From Chloroflexota bacterium (GTDB lineage Bacteria > Chloroflexota > UBA6077 > FW602-bin22 > JAMCYS01), in NCBI GenBank assembly GCA_023473795.1, contig JAMCYS010000015.1, forward strand, positions 1-64,000: a DNA stretch of 64,000 bases, in the 5' to 3' direction. Of this stretch, positions 16,878-26,081 are shown in pieces. The position numbers were made by a program, and so were the translations under genes. Every line of letters starts with the position of its first letter. Positions within the stretch are counted from its first letter, which is position 1. The notes beneath the pieces are model-generated. The model searched no databases and was not told where the DNA came from. It was given only the letters and a program-made list of their open reading frames with translations.

Positions 16878-18566
16878 CTACCGACCCGTCCAGGCGGCTA
16901 GTCCCCCCTCCAAGAAGCGCACGCCGGCGAAGCCGGCCCCCTCAAGGAGGCGTTGCGCCTCGTAAGAGCGCGTGCCCAGGGCGCAAACCGCCACCAGCGG
17001 CTGCCCTTGTGGCAGCTCCGCCAGGCGCTGTCGCAGCTCGGCCAAGGGAAGGCGCAGAGTCGGCCTGCCCAGCCCCGGGCCCTGTTTCGTTTCGGCCGGC
17101 GTGCGCACGTCCACCAGAGTCAGGCTTTCCCCAGCGGCCAGACGCTCGCGCAGCTCGTCCACGGAACAGCTACGGGCCAGACCGTCAAGCTTGTCGCGAC
17201 AGAGGTTAGCCGCCTGAGCGATGGCGTCGACGGCGGAAGCGAACGGCGGGGCATAACCCAGGTCGGCATCGGCCAGGTCATCCACCGTGGCGTTCAGCGA
17301 GAGCGCCATCGCCGCCACGTCGACGCGCTTGATGGCTTCCCCCGGCCCCACCACCTGTGCACCGAGCAACCGCCGGCTAGCGGCATCCGCGATCAGCTTC
17401 ACGGTGATGGGGGCGTGCATGGGGAAGAAATGGGCCACGTCCATGGTCGGCACCAGCGCCGTCTCCACCTGGAAGCCGAGAGTCCGGGCCTGCGCCTCGC
17501 TCAACCCCGTGCGACCGACGTTGAACTCCAGCACCTGCAGCACCGTCGTGCCAAGCGCGCCCTGGTAGCGCTCGTTGCCGCCGACGACGTTAGAGCCGAT
17601 GATGCGGCCGTGCTTGTTGGCCACCGTGCCCAGCGGAAAGATCACTTTCCAGCCACCGATGTGATGCGCAATCTCGGCGCAGTCGCCGCCTGCGTAGATA
17701 TCCGGGTCGCTCGTCCGCAGGTACTCGTCGACCACAATGCCGCCGGTCTTCCCCAGCGCCAGGCCGGCGTCTCTCGCCAGGCCGACGTTCGGCTTGAGTC
17801 CGGTGCCGACGATGACGGCCAGCGTCTCTATTTCCTCGCCCCCCGCCACGGCCGCCCGCACGTTGCCTTCCTCGTCACCTTCCAGCCGTTCCAGGCGCGT
17901 GCCCAGGCGCACGTCCAGGCCCTCGCGCTCCAGGTGGTGCTCCAACAACCGGGCCACGTCGGGGTCGATGAGCCCTGGCAGCAGGTGGTCCATCATCTCG
18001 AGGACGGTGACTTCAGCACCCCGGGCGACCAACGCGTCCGCCGTCTCCAGGCCGATTAGACCGCCGCCGACGACCGTGAAGTGCGCGCCTTTGTTCTCTT
18101 CCAGCAAGCGACGCAGGGCCAAGGCGTCCTCGGGCGTGCGCAGATTAAAGACACGCCCCAGTTCCATGCCCGGTACGGGCGGCCGAGTCGGTGTCGCGCC
18201 GGTAGCCAGGACCAGCTTGTCGTAGGGGAGCGCAAAGCGCTCGCCGGTGGCCAGGCTCTGGACGTGGAGGGCTCTCTCTGCCCGGTCGATGCGCTCGGCC
18301 AGCGTGCGGGTCAGAACGCGCACATTCTTCTCGTTGTGGAAGTAGTCGACGTCGCGGACCTGGCCGGAGAGGGTGGTCATCAGGCCCTCGATTTTACCCA
18401 CCATGCCGGAGAGGAAGAAGGGCAGTCCACAACCGCCGTAAGAGACGTACTCTCCTTGGTCGACGATTGTGATCTCAGCCTCTGGGCTGCAACGGCGAGC
18501 CCGGGCCGCCGCCTTGGGGCCGGTCGCCACTCCCCCTACCACAACTATGCGCGGCGTCGCTGCCAC
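16878..18566 (-). CDS. CoA-disulfide/persulfide reductase with C-terminal rhodanese domain
   Basis: 562 residues starting at a GTG with AGGAGG upstream. The N-terminal two thirds are a FAD/NAD(P)H flavoprotein: VVVGGVATG, the active-site Cys in YVSYGGCGLPFFLSG (about C43), a second Rossmann motif VVGGGLIGLE and GGDCAE. The last about 95 residues are a rhodanese with active-site Cys in VAVCALGTRSYEA. This matches CoADR-Rhd / NADH-dependent persulfide reductase proteins, which reduce CoA or glutathione persulfides and release sulfide. It is immediately upstream of the dsr operon on the same strand. Confidence 0.9.
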   Translation of the reverse strand: MAATPRIVVVGGVATGPKAAARARRCSPEAEITIVDQGEYVSYGGCGLPFFLSGMVGKIEGLMTTLSGQVRDVDYFHNEKNVRVLTRTLAERIDRAERALHVQSLATGERFALPYDKLVLATGATPTRPPVPGMELGRVFNLRTPEDALALRRLLEENKGAHFTVVGGGLIGLETADALVARGAEVTVLEMMDHLLPGLIDPDVARLLEHHLEREGLDVRLGTRLERLEGDEEGNVRAAVAGGEEIETLAVIVGTGLKPNVGLARDAGLALGKTGGIVVDEYLRTSDPDIYAGGDCAEIAHHIGGWKVIFPLGTVANKHGRIIGSNVVGGNERYQGALGTTVLQVLEFNVGRTGLSEAQARTLGFQVETALVPTMDVAHFFPMHAPITVKLIADAASRRLLGAQVVGPGEAIKRVDVAAMALSLNATVDDLADADLGYAPPFASAVDAIAQAANLCRDKLDGLARSCSVDELRERLAAGESLTLVDVRTPAETKQGPGLGRPTLRLPLAELRQRLAELPQGQPLVAVCALGTRSYEAQRLLEGAGFAGVRFLEGGLAAWTGR

Positions 18567-18685
18567 GTTTCCAGGACCTCCTAGCTGTCTAGCGGACCTC
18601 GCGCATGGCTTGCCTTGTCCGCTCGGTCGCTATCGCTACGCACTGCGATACGTGAAACCCGCAGCTATCACTCGCGCGCTGGGCT

Positions 18686-18694
18686 ATTCTAGCA
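18686..18694 (-). promoter_or_regulatory. Extended -10 promoter for the persulfide reductase gene
   Basis: Minus-strand TGC-TAGAAT (18694-18686). The -35 (TTCCCA, 17 bp upstream) is poor, which is acceptable for extended -10 promoters. The 345-bp gap 18567-18911 contains this and the divergent promoter at 18814. Confidence 0.45.
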
Positions 18695-18813
18695 CCATTG
18701 ACAGGCAATGGGAAGGGACCTCTCCTGGCAGCGCCAGGCGCACTCGGGTGTGACCACGCCAGGCCGCAGTCGCGCCAATGGCGCAATCCCTCGACAAGTG
18801 GCCTCCCAATGTC

Positions 18814-18842
18814 TTGACTGGACCCCTTTCCTGGCGCATAAT
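18814..18842 (+). promoter_or_regulatory. Promoter for the DUF4145-like gene
   Basis: TTGACT (18814-18819), 17-bp spacer, CATAAT (18837-18842). Start expected near 18849, giving a leader of about 60 nt. Confidence 0.65.
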
Positions 18843-18911
18843 GGGTGCGCGAGCTAGCCCATCCGGGCGTGGCAATGGGCTGGCCGGCTTGTCGCTTCGC
18901 TGGAGGGACGC

Positions 18912-19703
18912 ATGATCGAAACCGTCGCCGACGAGTTAGTGCAGCCGCGGGTAGACGAGCTGCCGGGTCTTATGCGAATCCTGGAGAGCAATTGGGCGGA
19001 GCTAGCTGGGGGAGAGGCCAGCAGAGTCGTGGCGGGCTGCATGTATTGCCCACGCTGCGATGGCGACCGAGCGATGCGCATCGCGGTGCGCTACGCCAGC
19101 GGGCTGATGGAAGGTCGTTCCGTGGTCTTGCCCGGCGCCCCGCCGGAGTTCGTGCCTGCCCTCATCGCCCTCACTTGCGTGCAGTGTAACGCCGCCTTTA
19201 CAGCCGTCATCTATGGCCAGGAGGACGGGCCCACCTTGGCGGTGCTGCCCGCCCGCCACGCTACTTTGAGCACACGGCATACCTCTCCGCCGGTTGCTTT
19301 CTACCTCGACCAGGCGAAGCGTGCCGAGTCCGCCGGCGCGGCCAGCGCCAGCCTAGCCATGTACAGGGTGGCTCTGGAAGGCCTTCTGGCCGAGCAAGGT
19401 TACATGACCGGCTCGCTAGGGCTCCGTCTGCACCAGCTGGCCAAAGGCGTGGAAACGGGAGCAGCGCCCAAATGGGCGCTGGAACTGGAGCCCGAGTTCC
19501 ACGCCGTCCTGCAGCGAATCGGCGAGTCGCCGACCAGCCTGCTGGTCGGCGACGCCAATGGGCAGCTAAGGCGCGATTCAGAAATTCTGGCGCTGCTCGA
19601 CGACACCTTCCGCATGTTGCTGTTCCTCGTTTACGAGGTTCCGCACGAGAAGAGCGAACGGCTGAAGGCCCTGCGCAACAAGACCGAAGCGCTGTTCCGC
19701 TAG
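18912..19703 (+). CDS. Zinc-ribbon protein with a DUF4145-like C-terminal domain
   Basis: 263 residues, soluble. The N-terminal half has two Cys pairs, CPRC (near 39) and CVQC (near 89), likely one zinc ribbon. The C-terminal half (SAGAASASLAMYRVALEGLL onwards, ending LRNKTEALF) resembles DUF4145, a helical domain found in restriction or defence proteins and in stand-alone proteins of unknown role. The ATG has GGAGG 5 nt upstream. The next gene starts 49 nt downstream on the same strand. I assign no function. Confidence 0.65.
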   Translation: MIETVADELVQPRVDELPGLMRILESNWAELAGGEASRVVAGCMYCPRCDGDRAMRIAVRYASGLMEGRSVVLPGAPPEFVPALIALTCVQCNAAFTAVIYGQEDGPTLAVLPARHATLSTRHTSPPVAFYLDQAKRAESAGAASASLAMYRVALEGLLAEQGYMTGSLGLRLHQLAKGVETGAAPKWALELEPEFHAVLQRIGESPTSLLVGDANGQLRRDSEILALLDDTFRMLLFLVYEVPHEKSERLKALRNKTEALFR

Positions 19704-19752
19704 CGCGTTCGCTTGCTCAGGTTCCCGCAGTCCGTCCCGGGGAGTATCGACT

Positions 19753-20880
19753 ATGGCTGGATGGACGCCTCCTGACAACCGCCAGGAGCCCTCGCGCTTC
19801 TGGCAGGATACCATCAAGGCTGTCGGCTATCTCGTGGCTGCGCTGGCTGCCCTGCTGGCCGGCGACGGGCACCCAACGCTCTTGTTGCTTGCTCTTGCCG
19901 TCTTAGCCCTGTTGTTGCTGAGCAGCGGCGCCGGCGGCCTGAACGGGCGGTTGCTGCGCGTGCCCCCCATCTGGCGTGGGTTCGTGTGGCTCACACTGCT
20001 CCTGCCGGGTCTGGCTGGCCTCGCTCTGGCCTTGCCCTTGCCGTCGTCCAAGCCGCCAGCCAGCCCGACGGCCGCGCCACCCGTCGCCCCTGCCGTCGTG
20101 GCGCGGGTCGAGGAGCAGCCAAGGGCGACGTTCACGCCCACGGCCGCACCTCTCGTCCCCACCGCCGTGCCGACCGCCCAGGCGGACCTTTGGTCGACGC
20201 CGGTGACGGCGATTGTTGCCACCGAGGAACCGGTCAGATCGCCGGCGCCTTTCTCGTCTGGAGCTGGTCCGGTCCTGGTGGCGCAGGTGCCCGCGCCGGC
20301 CCCTGCCGTGGTCCTAGCACTAGCCCCAGCCCACACGCCCGTGATCGTCCCGCCGACGCTCGCGATCGCGCCACCGGTGGCGGCCCCGCCCGCGACGGCG
20401 ACACCCGCGCCTGCGACGCGGGCGCCGCAGCCGACAGAAGAACCCCAACGTCCTCCCGCCACGCCGACCCCCAAACAGACCGCGGAACCGCCAGAACCGA
20501 AGCCGGAGCCTGAACGGCCACCGGCCACGCCCGCGCCGACGCCTACACCGCAGCCGCCTGTGCGGATAGTGAGTGTGCCTCCCGAAGTCAGCATATCGCT
20601 CACGTCGCCCGTCAAGCCGGGTAGCAGCGCGACGCTCGCGGTGACGACGGCTGCCGGGGCAATCTGTGAGGCGGAGGTGTACTACAAGCCGGGCGAGAGG
20701 GTGGACAAGAAGATCGAGCCGATTCAGGCCGACGGCGACGACGATGCATCCTGGACGTTGAAAGTGGGTTCGGGACCAGGGTCCTGGCCGGTCGTCGTGA
20801 CCGTTAGCCAGGACGGGGCATCAGCCAGCGCTCAGACGACACTGATCGTCGACAACCCGAAATCAAAATCCAAGAAATAG
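19753..20880 (+). CDS. Membrane-anchored Pro/Thr/Ala-rich protein with a C-terminal Ig-like domain
   Basis: 375 residues. Two or three hydrophobic helices lie within residues 20-100 (VGYLVAALAALLA, LLALAVLALLLL, FVWLTLLLPGLAGLALALP). A low-complexity stretch rich in P, A, T and V (about 100-275) follows, with repeats of the TPxPTPxPxP kind. The last about 95 residues (SVPPEVSISLTSPVKPG to TTLIVDN) look like a beta-sandwich domain and end in a Lys-rich tail. It is probably anchored in the membrane with the domain displayed outside. Function unknown. It ends 12 nt from the convergent GGDEF/HD-GYP gene with no clear terminator between. Confidence 0.6.
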   Translation: MAGWTPPDNRQEPSRFWQDTIKAVGYLVAALAALLAGDGHPTLLLLALAVLALLLLSSGAGGLNGRLLRVPPIWRGFVWLTLLLPGLAGLALALPLPSSKPPASPTAAPPVAPAVVARVEEQPRATFTPTAAPLVPTAVPTAQADLWSTPVTAIVATEEPVRSPAPFSSGAGPVLVAQVPAPAPAVVLALAPAHTPVIVPPTLAIAPPVAAPPATATPAPATRAPQPTEEPQRPPATPTPKQTAEPPEPKPEPERPPATPAPTPTPQPPVRIVSVPPEVSISLTSPVKPGSSATLAVTTAAGAICEAEVYYKPGERVDKKIEPIQADGDDDASWTLKVGSGPGSWPVVVTVSQDGASASAQTTLIVDNPKSKSKK

Positions 20881-20892
20881 CCGCCCGGCCTG

Positions 20893-23724
20893 CTAGGTAG
20901 CGGCCGCGGAGGCGCTGGCAGACCCTACCGTGCGGCCGTTGAGCGACACCGGCGCCACCCGGGAGGCGGCTACCTCCTTCAGGTCCTGCACGTTCACGAG
21001 GAGGAACGCCTCCACCACTCGCGGGTCAAACTGCCCTCCCGCGCATCGCGCCACCTCCTCGCGAGCCGCCACCAGAGAAGAGGCTGACCGGAAAGGCCGG
21101 TCAACAGTCATCGACTCGTAGGCGTCGGCGACGGCGAAAATGCGGGCGGAGAGGGGGATATCGTTCCCCTTCAGCCCCTGGGGATAGCCCTTGCCGTCGT
21201 AACGCTCGTGGTGGTAGCGAATGATAGGCAGCCCCTGGGCCAGGAAGGGGATGTGCCGCACCATGCGGTAGCCTTCCTCGGCGTGGGTCCGCATTATGGA
21301 CCACTCGGGCAGCGTAAGCGGGCCGGGCTTGCGCAAGATGCTGTCGGGCACCGCCATCTTGCCAATGTCGTGCAGCAGGGCCCCGTTGAGCAAACCCTCG
21401 ATCTCCTCCTGCGCCATCCCCAGTTCGCGAGCGATGAGCTCGGTGTAGGCGGCCACCCTATTGGAATGCCCCGACGCTTCCGCATCTCGGCTGTCGATGG
21501 CAGCAGCGAATTCCATGATTGTGTCATCATACATCGCTCGCAAAGCCTGTAAGCGCGACAGCGCCTCGTCGTGCGCCTTCACCAATTCCTCGTTGGCCCG
21601 CTTCAGGTCGGCCACGTTGCCCAGCGTGCGCTCCGTATCGCGCCGCATGACCAAGTAGAGAAGCAACGGCCCCCCCACGAAGTACAGCAAGCCCCAGAGC
21701 CCGGAGGAGAGGAAGCTGAGCGTACAGAGGAGAGCCAGCTCTCCCCAGACCAAGTAGTAGGGGAAGAGCGCCCGGTAACGCTGGTTCCAGACCGCGAAGA
21801 TGGACGTCCGACGCGCCAGCGCCAGCGAGAGCGAGAGAAGGGCAGTATCGACGACAAAGTAGACGGCCCCCGCCACGGCCGCGGGCAGCACGAGTAGCGC
21901 CGTCTCTGCGCTCGGCAGCAGCGCTGCCGTCTTGACGTAGAAACCGGCGGCAGCGACACAACCAAGGGTAGCATTGCCCAGATAGAAGGGCAGCAGCGAG
22001 AAGCTGTTGCGGCCAAAGGCCAGGGTGGCAACGGCGATTACCGGCGCGACCACGAGGGCACCCGGCCAGGCGAAGACCATCCCCGCCGCCAAGGCAAAGA
22101 TTGCGCCCAGGAAAACCTTGCGCCTGCCGGGAAGGTGAATGGCCAGGGACTCGCCTACCACCACCAAACAGGCCAACGTCCCCAATCCAAGCCAGTCCAA
22201 GTCGGCCTGCCAGGGCTGGTAGCGGAGCCAAAGCAAGACCACTGACGTCAGAAGAGCGACGGCCCAGACGGCCAGCGGAAAGGTGACCCCCGCCACGCGG
22301 TCGCCGGACTTGGCCTTCATCTCTTCCAAGGAACGCGCGGCCGTCGGGCCGGAACCAGCCGTGGCGCCGGCCGTGTCGGTCGGGGCGCTCTGCTCCTCCG
22401 TGGCAGCGCCGAGCAGGGTGGCGGCCAGAAGCCGCTCGCGCACCGTTTCGGCGCCCTGCGGTGCCGGTGTTGTAGCGGTCTCGTCGGCGAACGAGGCATT
22501 CTCCTCGGCAGGGCTGGCCCGCATGGTCGGACGAAGGGCCGCGCTTTCGGCGGATGACACCCACACCCGATTGCGGCCGCGCAGCTTGGCGTAGTAGACG
22601 GCCAGGTCAGCCTGATGGACCACTTCACTGGGGGTCTGCCCGTGCGCCGGGTAGGAGGCCACGCCAAGGCTCAGCGTCGCCTGCAGTGGCTCAGGCGTGG
22701 TCGCGACCTCGAAGCGGGCGTCTTCGACGCCCTTGCGCAGTCGTTGGGCAACCGCGTGGGCATCGGCGCTGTCCGTTTCTGGCAGAACAATGGCGAATTC
22801 CTCGCCGCCAAAGCGGGCAGCCAAATCGTACTCGCGCAGACCGTTCGTGATCACCCGCGCCACCCCGCGCAGCACGGCGTCTCCGGCTAGGTGGCCATAG
22901 TTGTTGTTGATGTTGCGCAACAGGTCGAGGTCGGCCATGATCACGCTCAGGGGTCGCTTGTAACGGGCAGCCCGACGGAACTCCCCCTCCAACACCTGGG
23001 CAAAGTAGCGGCTGTTGTACAGGCCTGTCTTGGCGTCGGTACGGGCCTGCTCCTGCAGGGGAAAAGTCTTCAAGGCCCGGTAGGTAAGCAACAGTGAAGC
23101 CAGCGTGAGCCCCACCAGCCAGGGGCTTAGCTGCCACAGTAGGGCGATCAGAATGCCCGTGCAGCAGAGCGCGAAATCGACCAGCAGGTTTTCGCCGCTG
23201 AAGAGTCGCGTCTCCCGGGCCGATTCCCCGCGCGCCAGATAGAGGGAAACCGCGAGGAAGCCGTGGTTGGCGACGATGAAGAACGCCGCCGCCGCCAGGG
23301 CCGCCAGCAGCGCCTGAGGTTCTACCAGAGTATCGCTAGCACCCGACTGCAGGCGCACGTAAAGCGTGCGCGCCAGGAAAGCGTCGAGCGTCAGGTTGCC
23401 GAAGTTGAAGAACTGTGCGTGCCAGGACGAGTGTCTAAGCAGAACAACCGGCACGAACGCCAGTATCAGCAGCAGGGAGAGGGAACCCGGCGGCAGGAGC
23501 AGCAAACCGGCGATCAGGAAGATCGGCGTAACGTAGTAGGCGTGCTCGCGGGCGGCGGCCACGGGGAACAGCTGCGAGCAAGCGGCCCCTAAGGCCAGCA
23601 CTGCGAGCAGCACTCGCTGGTTTTCAGTCGCCGGCAGACTGGGCTGGCTCCAAACCAACAGGCCGACGCCCAGCGCCAGAGTAGCATATACGAAGGCTCG
23701 CGCCAGCGGCGACATGCTTTTCAC
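20893..23724 (-). CDS. Membrane GGDEF and HD-GYP cyclic-di-GMP protein
   Basis: 943 residues from the GTG at 23724, which has GGAAGGGG 6 nt upstream; the frame is open to 23796. Order: about seven hydrophobic helices (residues 1-215), a GGDEF domain with intact active site RFGGEEFAI (about 300-308), a variable linker, a second set of about six helices, then an HD-GYP domain with HDIGK and HHERYDGKGYP. Both catalytic sites look complete, so it could both make and degrade c-di-GMP. The GGDEF domain lies between two membrane modules, unlike the common adjacent arrangement. Confidence 0.9.
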   Translation of the reverse strand: MKSMSPLARAFVYATLALGVGLLVWSQPSLPATENQRVLLAVLALGAACSQLFPVAAAREHAYYVTPIFLIAGLLLLPPGSLSLLLILAFVPVVLLRHSSWHAQFFNFGNLTLDAFLARTLYVRLQSGASDTLVEPQALLAALAAAAFFIVANHGFLAVSLYLARGESARETRLFSGENLLVDFALCCTGILIALLWQLSPWLVGLTLASLLLTYRALKTFPLQEQARTDAKTGLYNSRYFAQVLEGEFRRAARYKRPLSVIMADLDLLRNINNNYGHLAGDAVLRGVARVITNGLREYDLAARFGGEEFAIVLPETDSADAHAVAQRLRKGVEDARFEVATTPEPLQATLSLGVASYPAHGQTPSEVVHQADLAVYYAKLRGRNRVWVSSAESAALRPTMRASPAEENASFADETATTPAPQGAETVRERLLAATLLGAATEEQSAPTDTAGATAGSGPTAARSLEEMKAKSGDRVAGVTFPLAVWAVALLTSVVLLWLRYQPWQADLDWLGLGTLACLVVVGESLAIHLPGRRKVFLGAIFALAAGMVFAWPGALVVAPVIAVATLAFGRNSFSLLPFYLGNATLGCVAAAGFYVKTAALLPSAETALLVLPAAVAGAVYFVVDTALLSLSLALARRTSIFAVWNQRYRALFPYYLVWGELALLCTLSFLSSGLWGLLYFVGGPLLLYLVMRRDTERTLGNVADLKRANEELVKAHDEALSRLQALRAMYDDTIMEFAAAIDSRDAEASGHSNRVAAYTELIARELGMAQEEIEGLLNGALLHDIGKMAVPDSILRKPGPLTLPEWSIMRTHAEEGYRMVRHIPFLAQGLPIIRYHHERYDGKGYPQGLKGNDIPLSARIFAVADAYESMTVDRPFRSASSLVAAREEVARCAGGQFDPRVVEAFLLVNVQDLKEVAASRVAPVSLNGRTVGSASASAAAT

Positions 23725-23914
23725 GCTCGCCCCTTCCCTCACTGCGCTTCTGGCTCCCGCGAGTGGCGCTACTCGTCCAGGTTCCGCAACTATCATAGCC
23801 TTAGTGAAGGCCGCTTGCTAGTCCGCTGGCGTTGAGAACCGGTGAATTGGCCGTAATGAAGCGGTGAAGCGCCGGCCGACAATTGGGCTAGCCCGCCAGA
23901 GGCCCAGTACGCCT

Positions 23915-23944
23915 AGAAGCCGCCCGGGCTGGCGGGCGGCTTCT
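23915..23944 (-). terminator. 12-bp hairpin terminator after the exported-protein gene
   Basis: Perfect arms AGAAGCCGCCCG (23915-23926) and CGGGCGGCTTCT (23933-23944) with a 6-nt loop, 24 bp past the stop of the minus-strand gene at 23969. Confidence 0.75.
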
Positions 23945-23968
23945 GGAAGCGGAGAGTGAGGATAAGGG

Positions 23969-25105
23969 TCAGGCAATCACGACCACGTCGGGCATCGTGT
24001 TCATCCGCACGTTCGTGCCAACATCTTCCTTGCCGAACACCTGGGCCCAGGTCATCACCGGGGTGTCTCCGTGGTGGCGCTCCTCGTGGGGATTGAAGAA
24101 GAAGAGCTTGATGCCACGGAACTTGATGAACGGATAGACTTCGGCATTAGTCATCAAGTCGTACTTGTGCACTTTGCTGACCGGCCCGCCAAAGCCGTCG
24201 GCGTCGAAGACCAGGTCCACGTTGTCGTAGGTCTTGGTCGCCTTCTTGTCGGTGATCATGAACGGGTTGCCGTCGTTCACCTCCGGGTCTCCGAACTGGT
24301 GGACGATCAGGACCTTCTTGGCGGCCAGGTGCTTCTCTGCCACCAGGTCGTTCAGCATCTTCTGTGCGGCATTGATGTCGCTGCTATCGACCTGCCCGAT
24401 CGGGATGCCGGGTAGATCCTCGCCAGGATAGACGTGGAACTCGGGGTCGAAGGCGACGTGCACGTTCGGATAGTCGAGGTACCCTTTCTTGATCATCCGC
24501 TCGACTTCCAACTCCGGCGTCGACTTGCCGATCTGGGTATCCAGGATTACCTGCCAGCCCCGGGCGGCCGCTGGTTTGATGTAGGTCTCAACTACATCCA
24601 CGCCCGCGCTATCGAGATAGAACAGGCAGTTGCCATCGGCCTCGCACGGTGTGGCCATGCCGTAAATCAGGTGGATGACCGGCACCACTTCCTTACCGCC
24701 GTTGTACTTCTTGATCTCCTGCATCCAGGGGCCAACTTCGGCCGCCATATCGTCAAGGTTCTTGTAGTTGGCCAGCCGGCCAAGAATCGGCCCAGCCTCG
24801 AACCCCCGGCCGTAAATCGTGAGCCAGGTTCTGCCGGCAAGGGCCGAACGGACGATGGCGGGCGTGGCCGTCGGCGCCACGGTGGCGGTAGGTTCAGGCG
24901 TGGGCGTGGGCGTAGGCGCCGGCGTTGACCTCGCGGCGGTCGTCGGCGTGGCGACGGGAAGCACGGTCTCAGCCGGCAGCGGCTGGACGGCGGCCTGGGG
25001 GCCGCGAGCCAGTTGGCGCGCGAAGATGTTCTGAAGGGGCGAGAAGGCGAGAGCCGCGACGACGACTAGCACGCCTAATAGCGCCAGCAAGGTCTTTGGT
25101 CGCAA
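23969..25105 (-). CDS. Exported protein of unknown function, paralogous to the LysM protein at the window end
   Basis: 378 residues. An N-terminal signal anchor (LLALLGVLVVVAALAF) is followed by a Thr/Pro-rich linker to about residue 85 and a globular domain of about 290 residues. That domain contains VVPVIHLIYGMATPC, WQVILDTQIGKSTPELEV, NVHVAFDPEFHVYPGED and VLIVHQFGD, a pattern suggesting a TIM-barrel or similar alpha/beta fold. The same pattern (IHFIATVAQ, FILDIQFGRSTAQAEI, HVHLAIDPEFD) occurs in the LysM protein at 63286. Catalytic role unknown; a cell-wall glycosidase is one possibility. Confidence 0.65.
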   Translation of the reverse strand: MRPKTLLALLGVLVVVAALAFSPLQNIFARQLARGPQAAVQPLPAETVLPVATPTTAARSTPAPTPTPTPEPTATVAPTATPAIVRSALAGRTWLTIYGRGFEAGPILGRLANYKNLDDMAAEVGPWMQEIKKYNGGKEVVPVIHLIYGMATPCEADGNCLFYLDSAGVDVVETYIKPAAARGWQVILDTQIGKSTPELEVERMIKKGYLDYPNVHVAFDPEFHVYPGEDLPGIPIGQVDSSDINAAQKMLNDLVAEKHLAAKKVLIVHQFGDPEVNDGNPFMITDKKATKTYDNVDLVFDADGFGGPVSKVHKYDLMTNAEVYPFIKFRGIKLFFFNPHEERHHGDTPVMTWAQVFGKEDVGTNVRMNTMPDVVVIA

Positions 25106-25247
25106 GGCCTAGGTCCTCCTGGTGACGGGGATTATCGTAACGGGCTGAGAAGCAGTTTCTATGCCACACACCAGGCGGGGAAGGGATGCCCCTGACAAGA
25201 GCGCCCAGGAGGGTCAGGGCAAGTCATCGTGAGGCGGAGCATGTGCA

Positions 25248-25275
25248 GGGCCGGCAATCCCTGGATTGCCGGCCC
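25248..25275 (-). terminator. Hairpin terminator after the response regulator gene
   Basis: Arms GGGCCGGCAATCC (25248-25260) and GGATTGCCGGCCC (25263-25275), nearly loopless as DNA, 26 bp past the stop at 25302. Confidence 0.7.
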
Positions 25276-25301
25276 AAGCATAGATAGCAGTGCTTATGCT
25301 G

Positions 25302-26081
25302 CTAGCTGGCGCGAGTGTTGCTGGCGGGATTCGGCGCCGCCTCGCGGATGATGCCCCGCCTCGACCAACCGGGACGCGGGCCGGGGGCTGATGCCGAGGG
25401 CGTGCGCCGTTCCAGCATATAGCCAAAGCCCGGCACGGTCACCACGTACTCCCCTCCCATCGGGTCTTCCGGCTCGATCTTGCGGCGCAGATGATAGACG
25501 TGGACTTTGATGATGTCACGTGCCTCTTGCTCGTCGGCTTCGTAGCCCTGGGCCTCCTTGAGCAGTTCGGCGCAGCTAAGGACGCGACCGGCGCGGCGCG
25601 CCAGCGCCACGAGGATACGATACTCGATGGGGGTGAGGTTAGCCTGCCGCCCGGCCACCATGACCTGGCAGCGGTCGAGGTCGACGGATAGGTCGCGGAC
25701 GCGCACCAGCCGGCTGTTCTCGTTGGTGTAACCGCAGCGACGCAGGAGAGCGAGCACCCGTGCCGCGAGCACGGGCACGTCGAGGGGCATAGGTACGAAG
25801 TCGTCGGCACCAGAGCTGAGGGCCGGCACTAGCCAGCGATCATCGCTCCCCACCAGAATCAAAGGTACGCGCGCCTGAGTGCTGATCGTGTCGCACAGGC
25901 GCAGTCTTGTGCTCTCCGCGTTGCCCAGATCGAGGATCAGAACATCGGGCCTGTGCTCGCTCGCATTGCCCAGGACATGATCGGGATGAATGGTGTTGAC
26001 CGTGCAGCCTATGCCGGTTAGCGCCTCGACAACAGAACTGAACTGGCCAGGTTCATCACAGGCCACGGTTACGCGTGTCAG
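25302..26081 (-). CDS. OmpR/PhoB-type response regulator with degenerate receiver
   Basis: About 259 residues. A receiver-like domain (VTVACDEPGQFSSVVEAL ... VLILDLGN ... GADDFVPMPLD) keeps the phospho-acceptor Asp in LILDLG but lacks the usual early acidic pair and the classical Lys. A winged-helix DNA-binding domain follows (LTPIEYRILVALARRAGRV, DIIKVHVYHLRRKIE, VPGFGYMLE). The frame is open to 26435, but the promoter at 26319-26347 starts transcription near 26312. The ribosome site GGGGAGGTGAT then points to CTG at 26081 (or ATT at 26084) as start. A longer product from an ATG at 26276 would add 65 residues with no domain. No sensor kinase gene is adjacent. Confidence 0.75.
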   Translation of the reverse strand: MTRVTVACDEPGQFSSVVEALTGIGCTVNTIHPDHVLGNASEHRPDVLILDLGNAESTRLRLCDTISTQARVPLILVGSDDRWLVPALSSGADDFVPMPLDVPVLAARVLALLRRCGYTNENSRLVRVRDLSVDLDRCQVMVAGRQANLTPIEYRILVALARRAGRVLSCAELLKEAQGYEADEQEARDIIKVHVYHLRRKIEPEDPMGGEYVVTVPGFGYMLERRTPSASAPGPRPGWSRRGIIREAAPNPASNTRAS

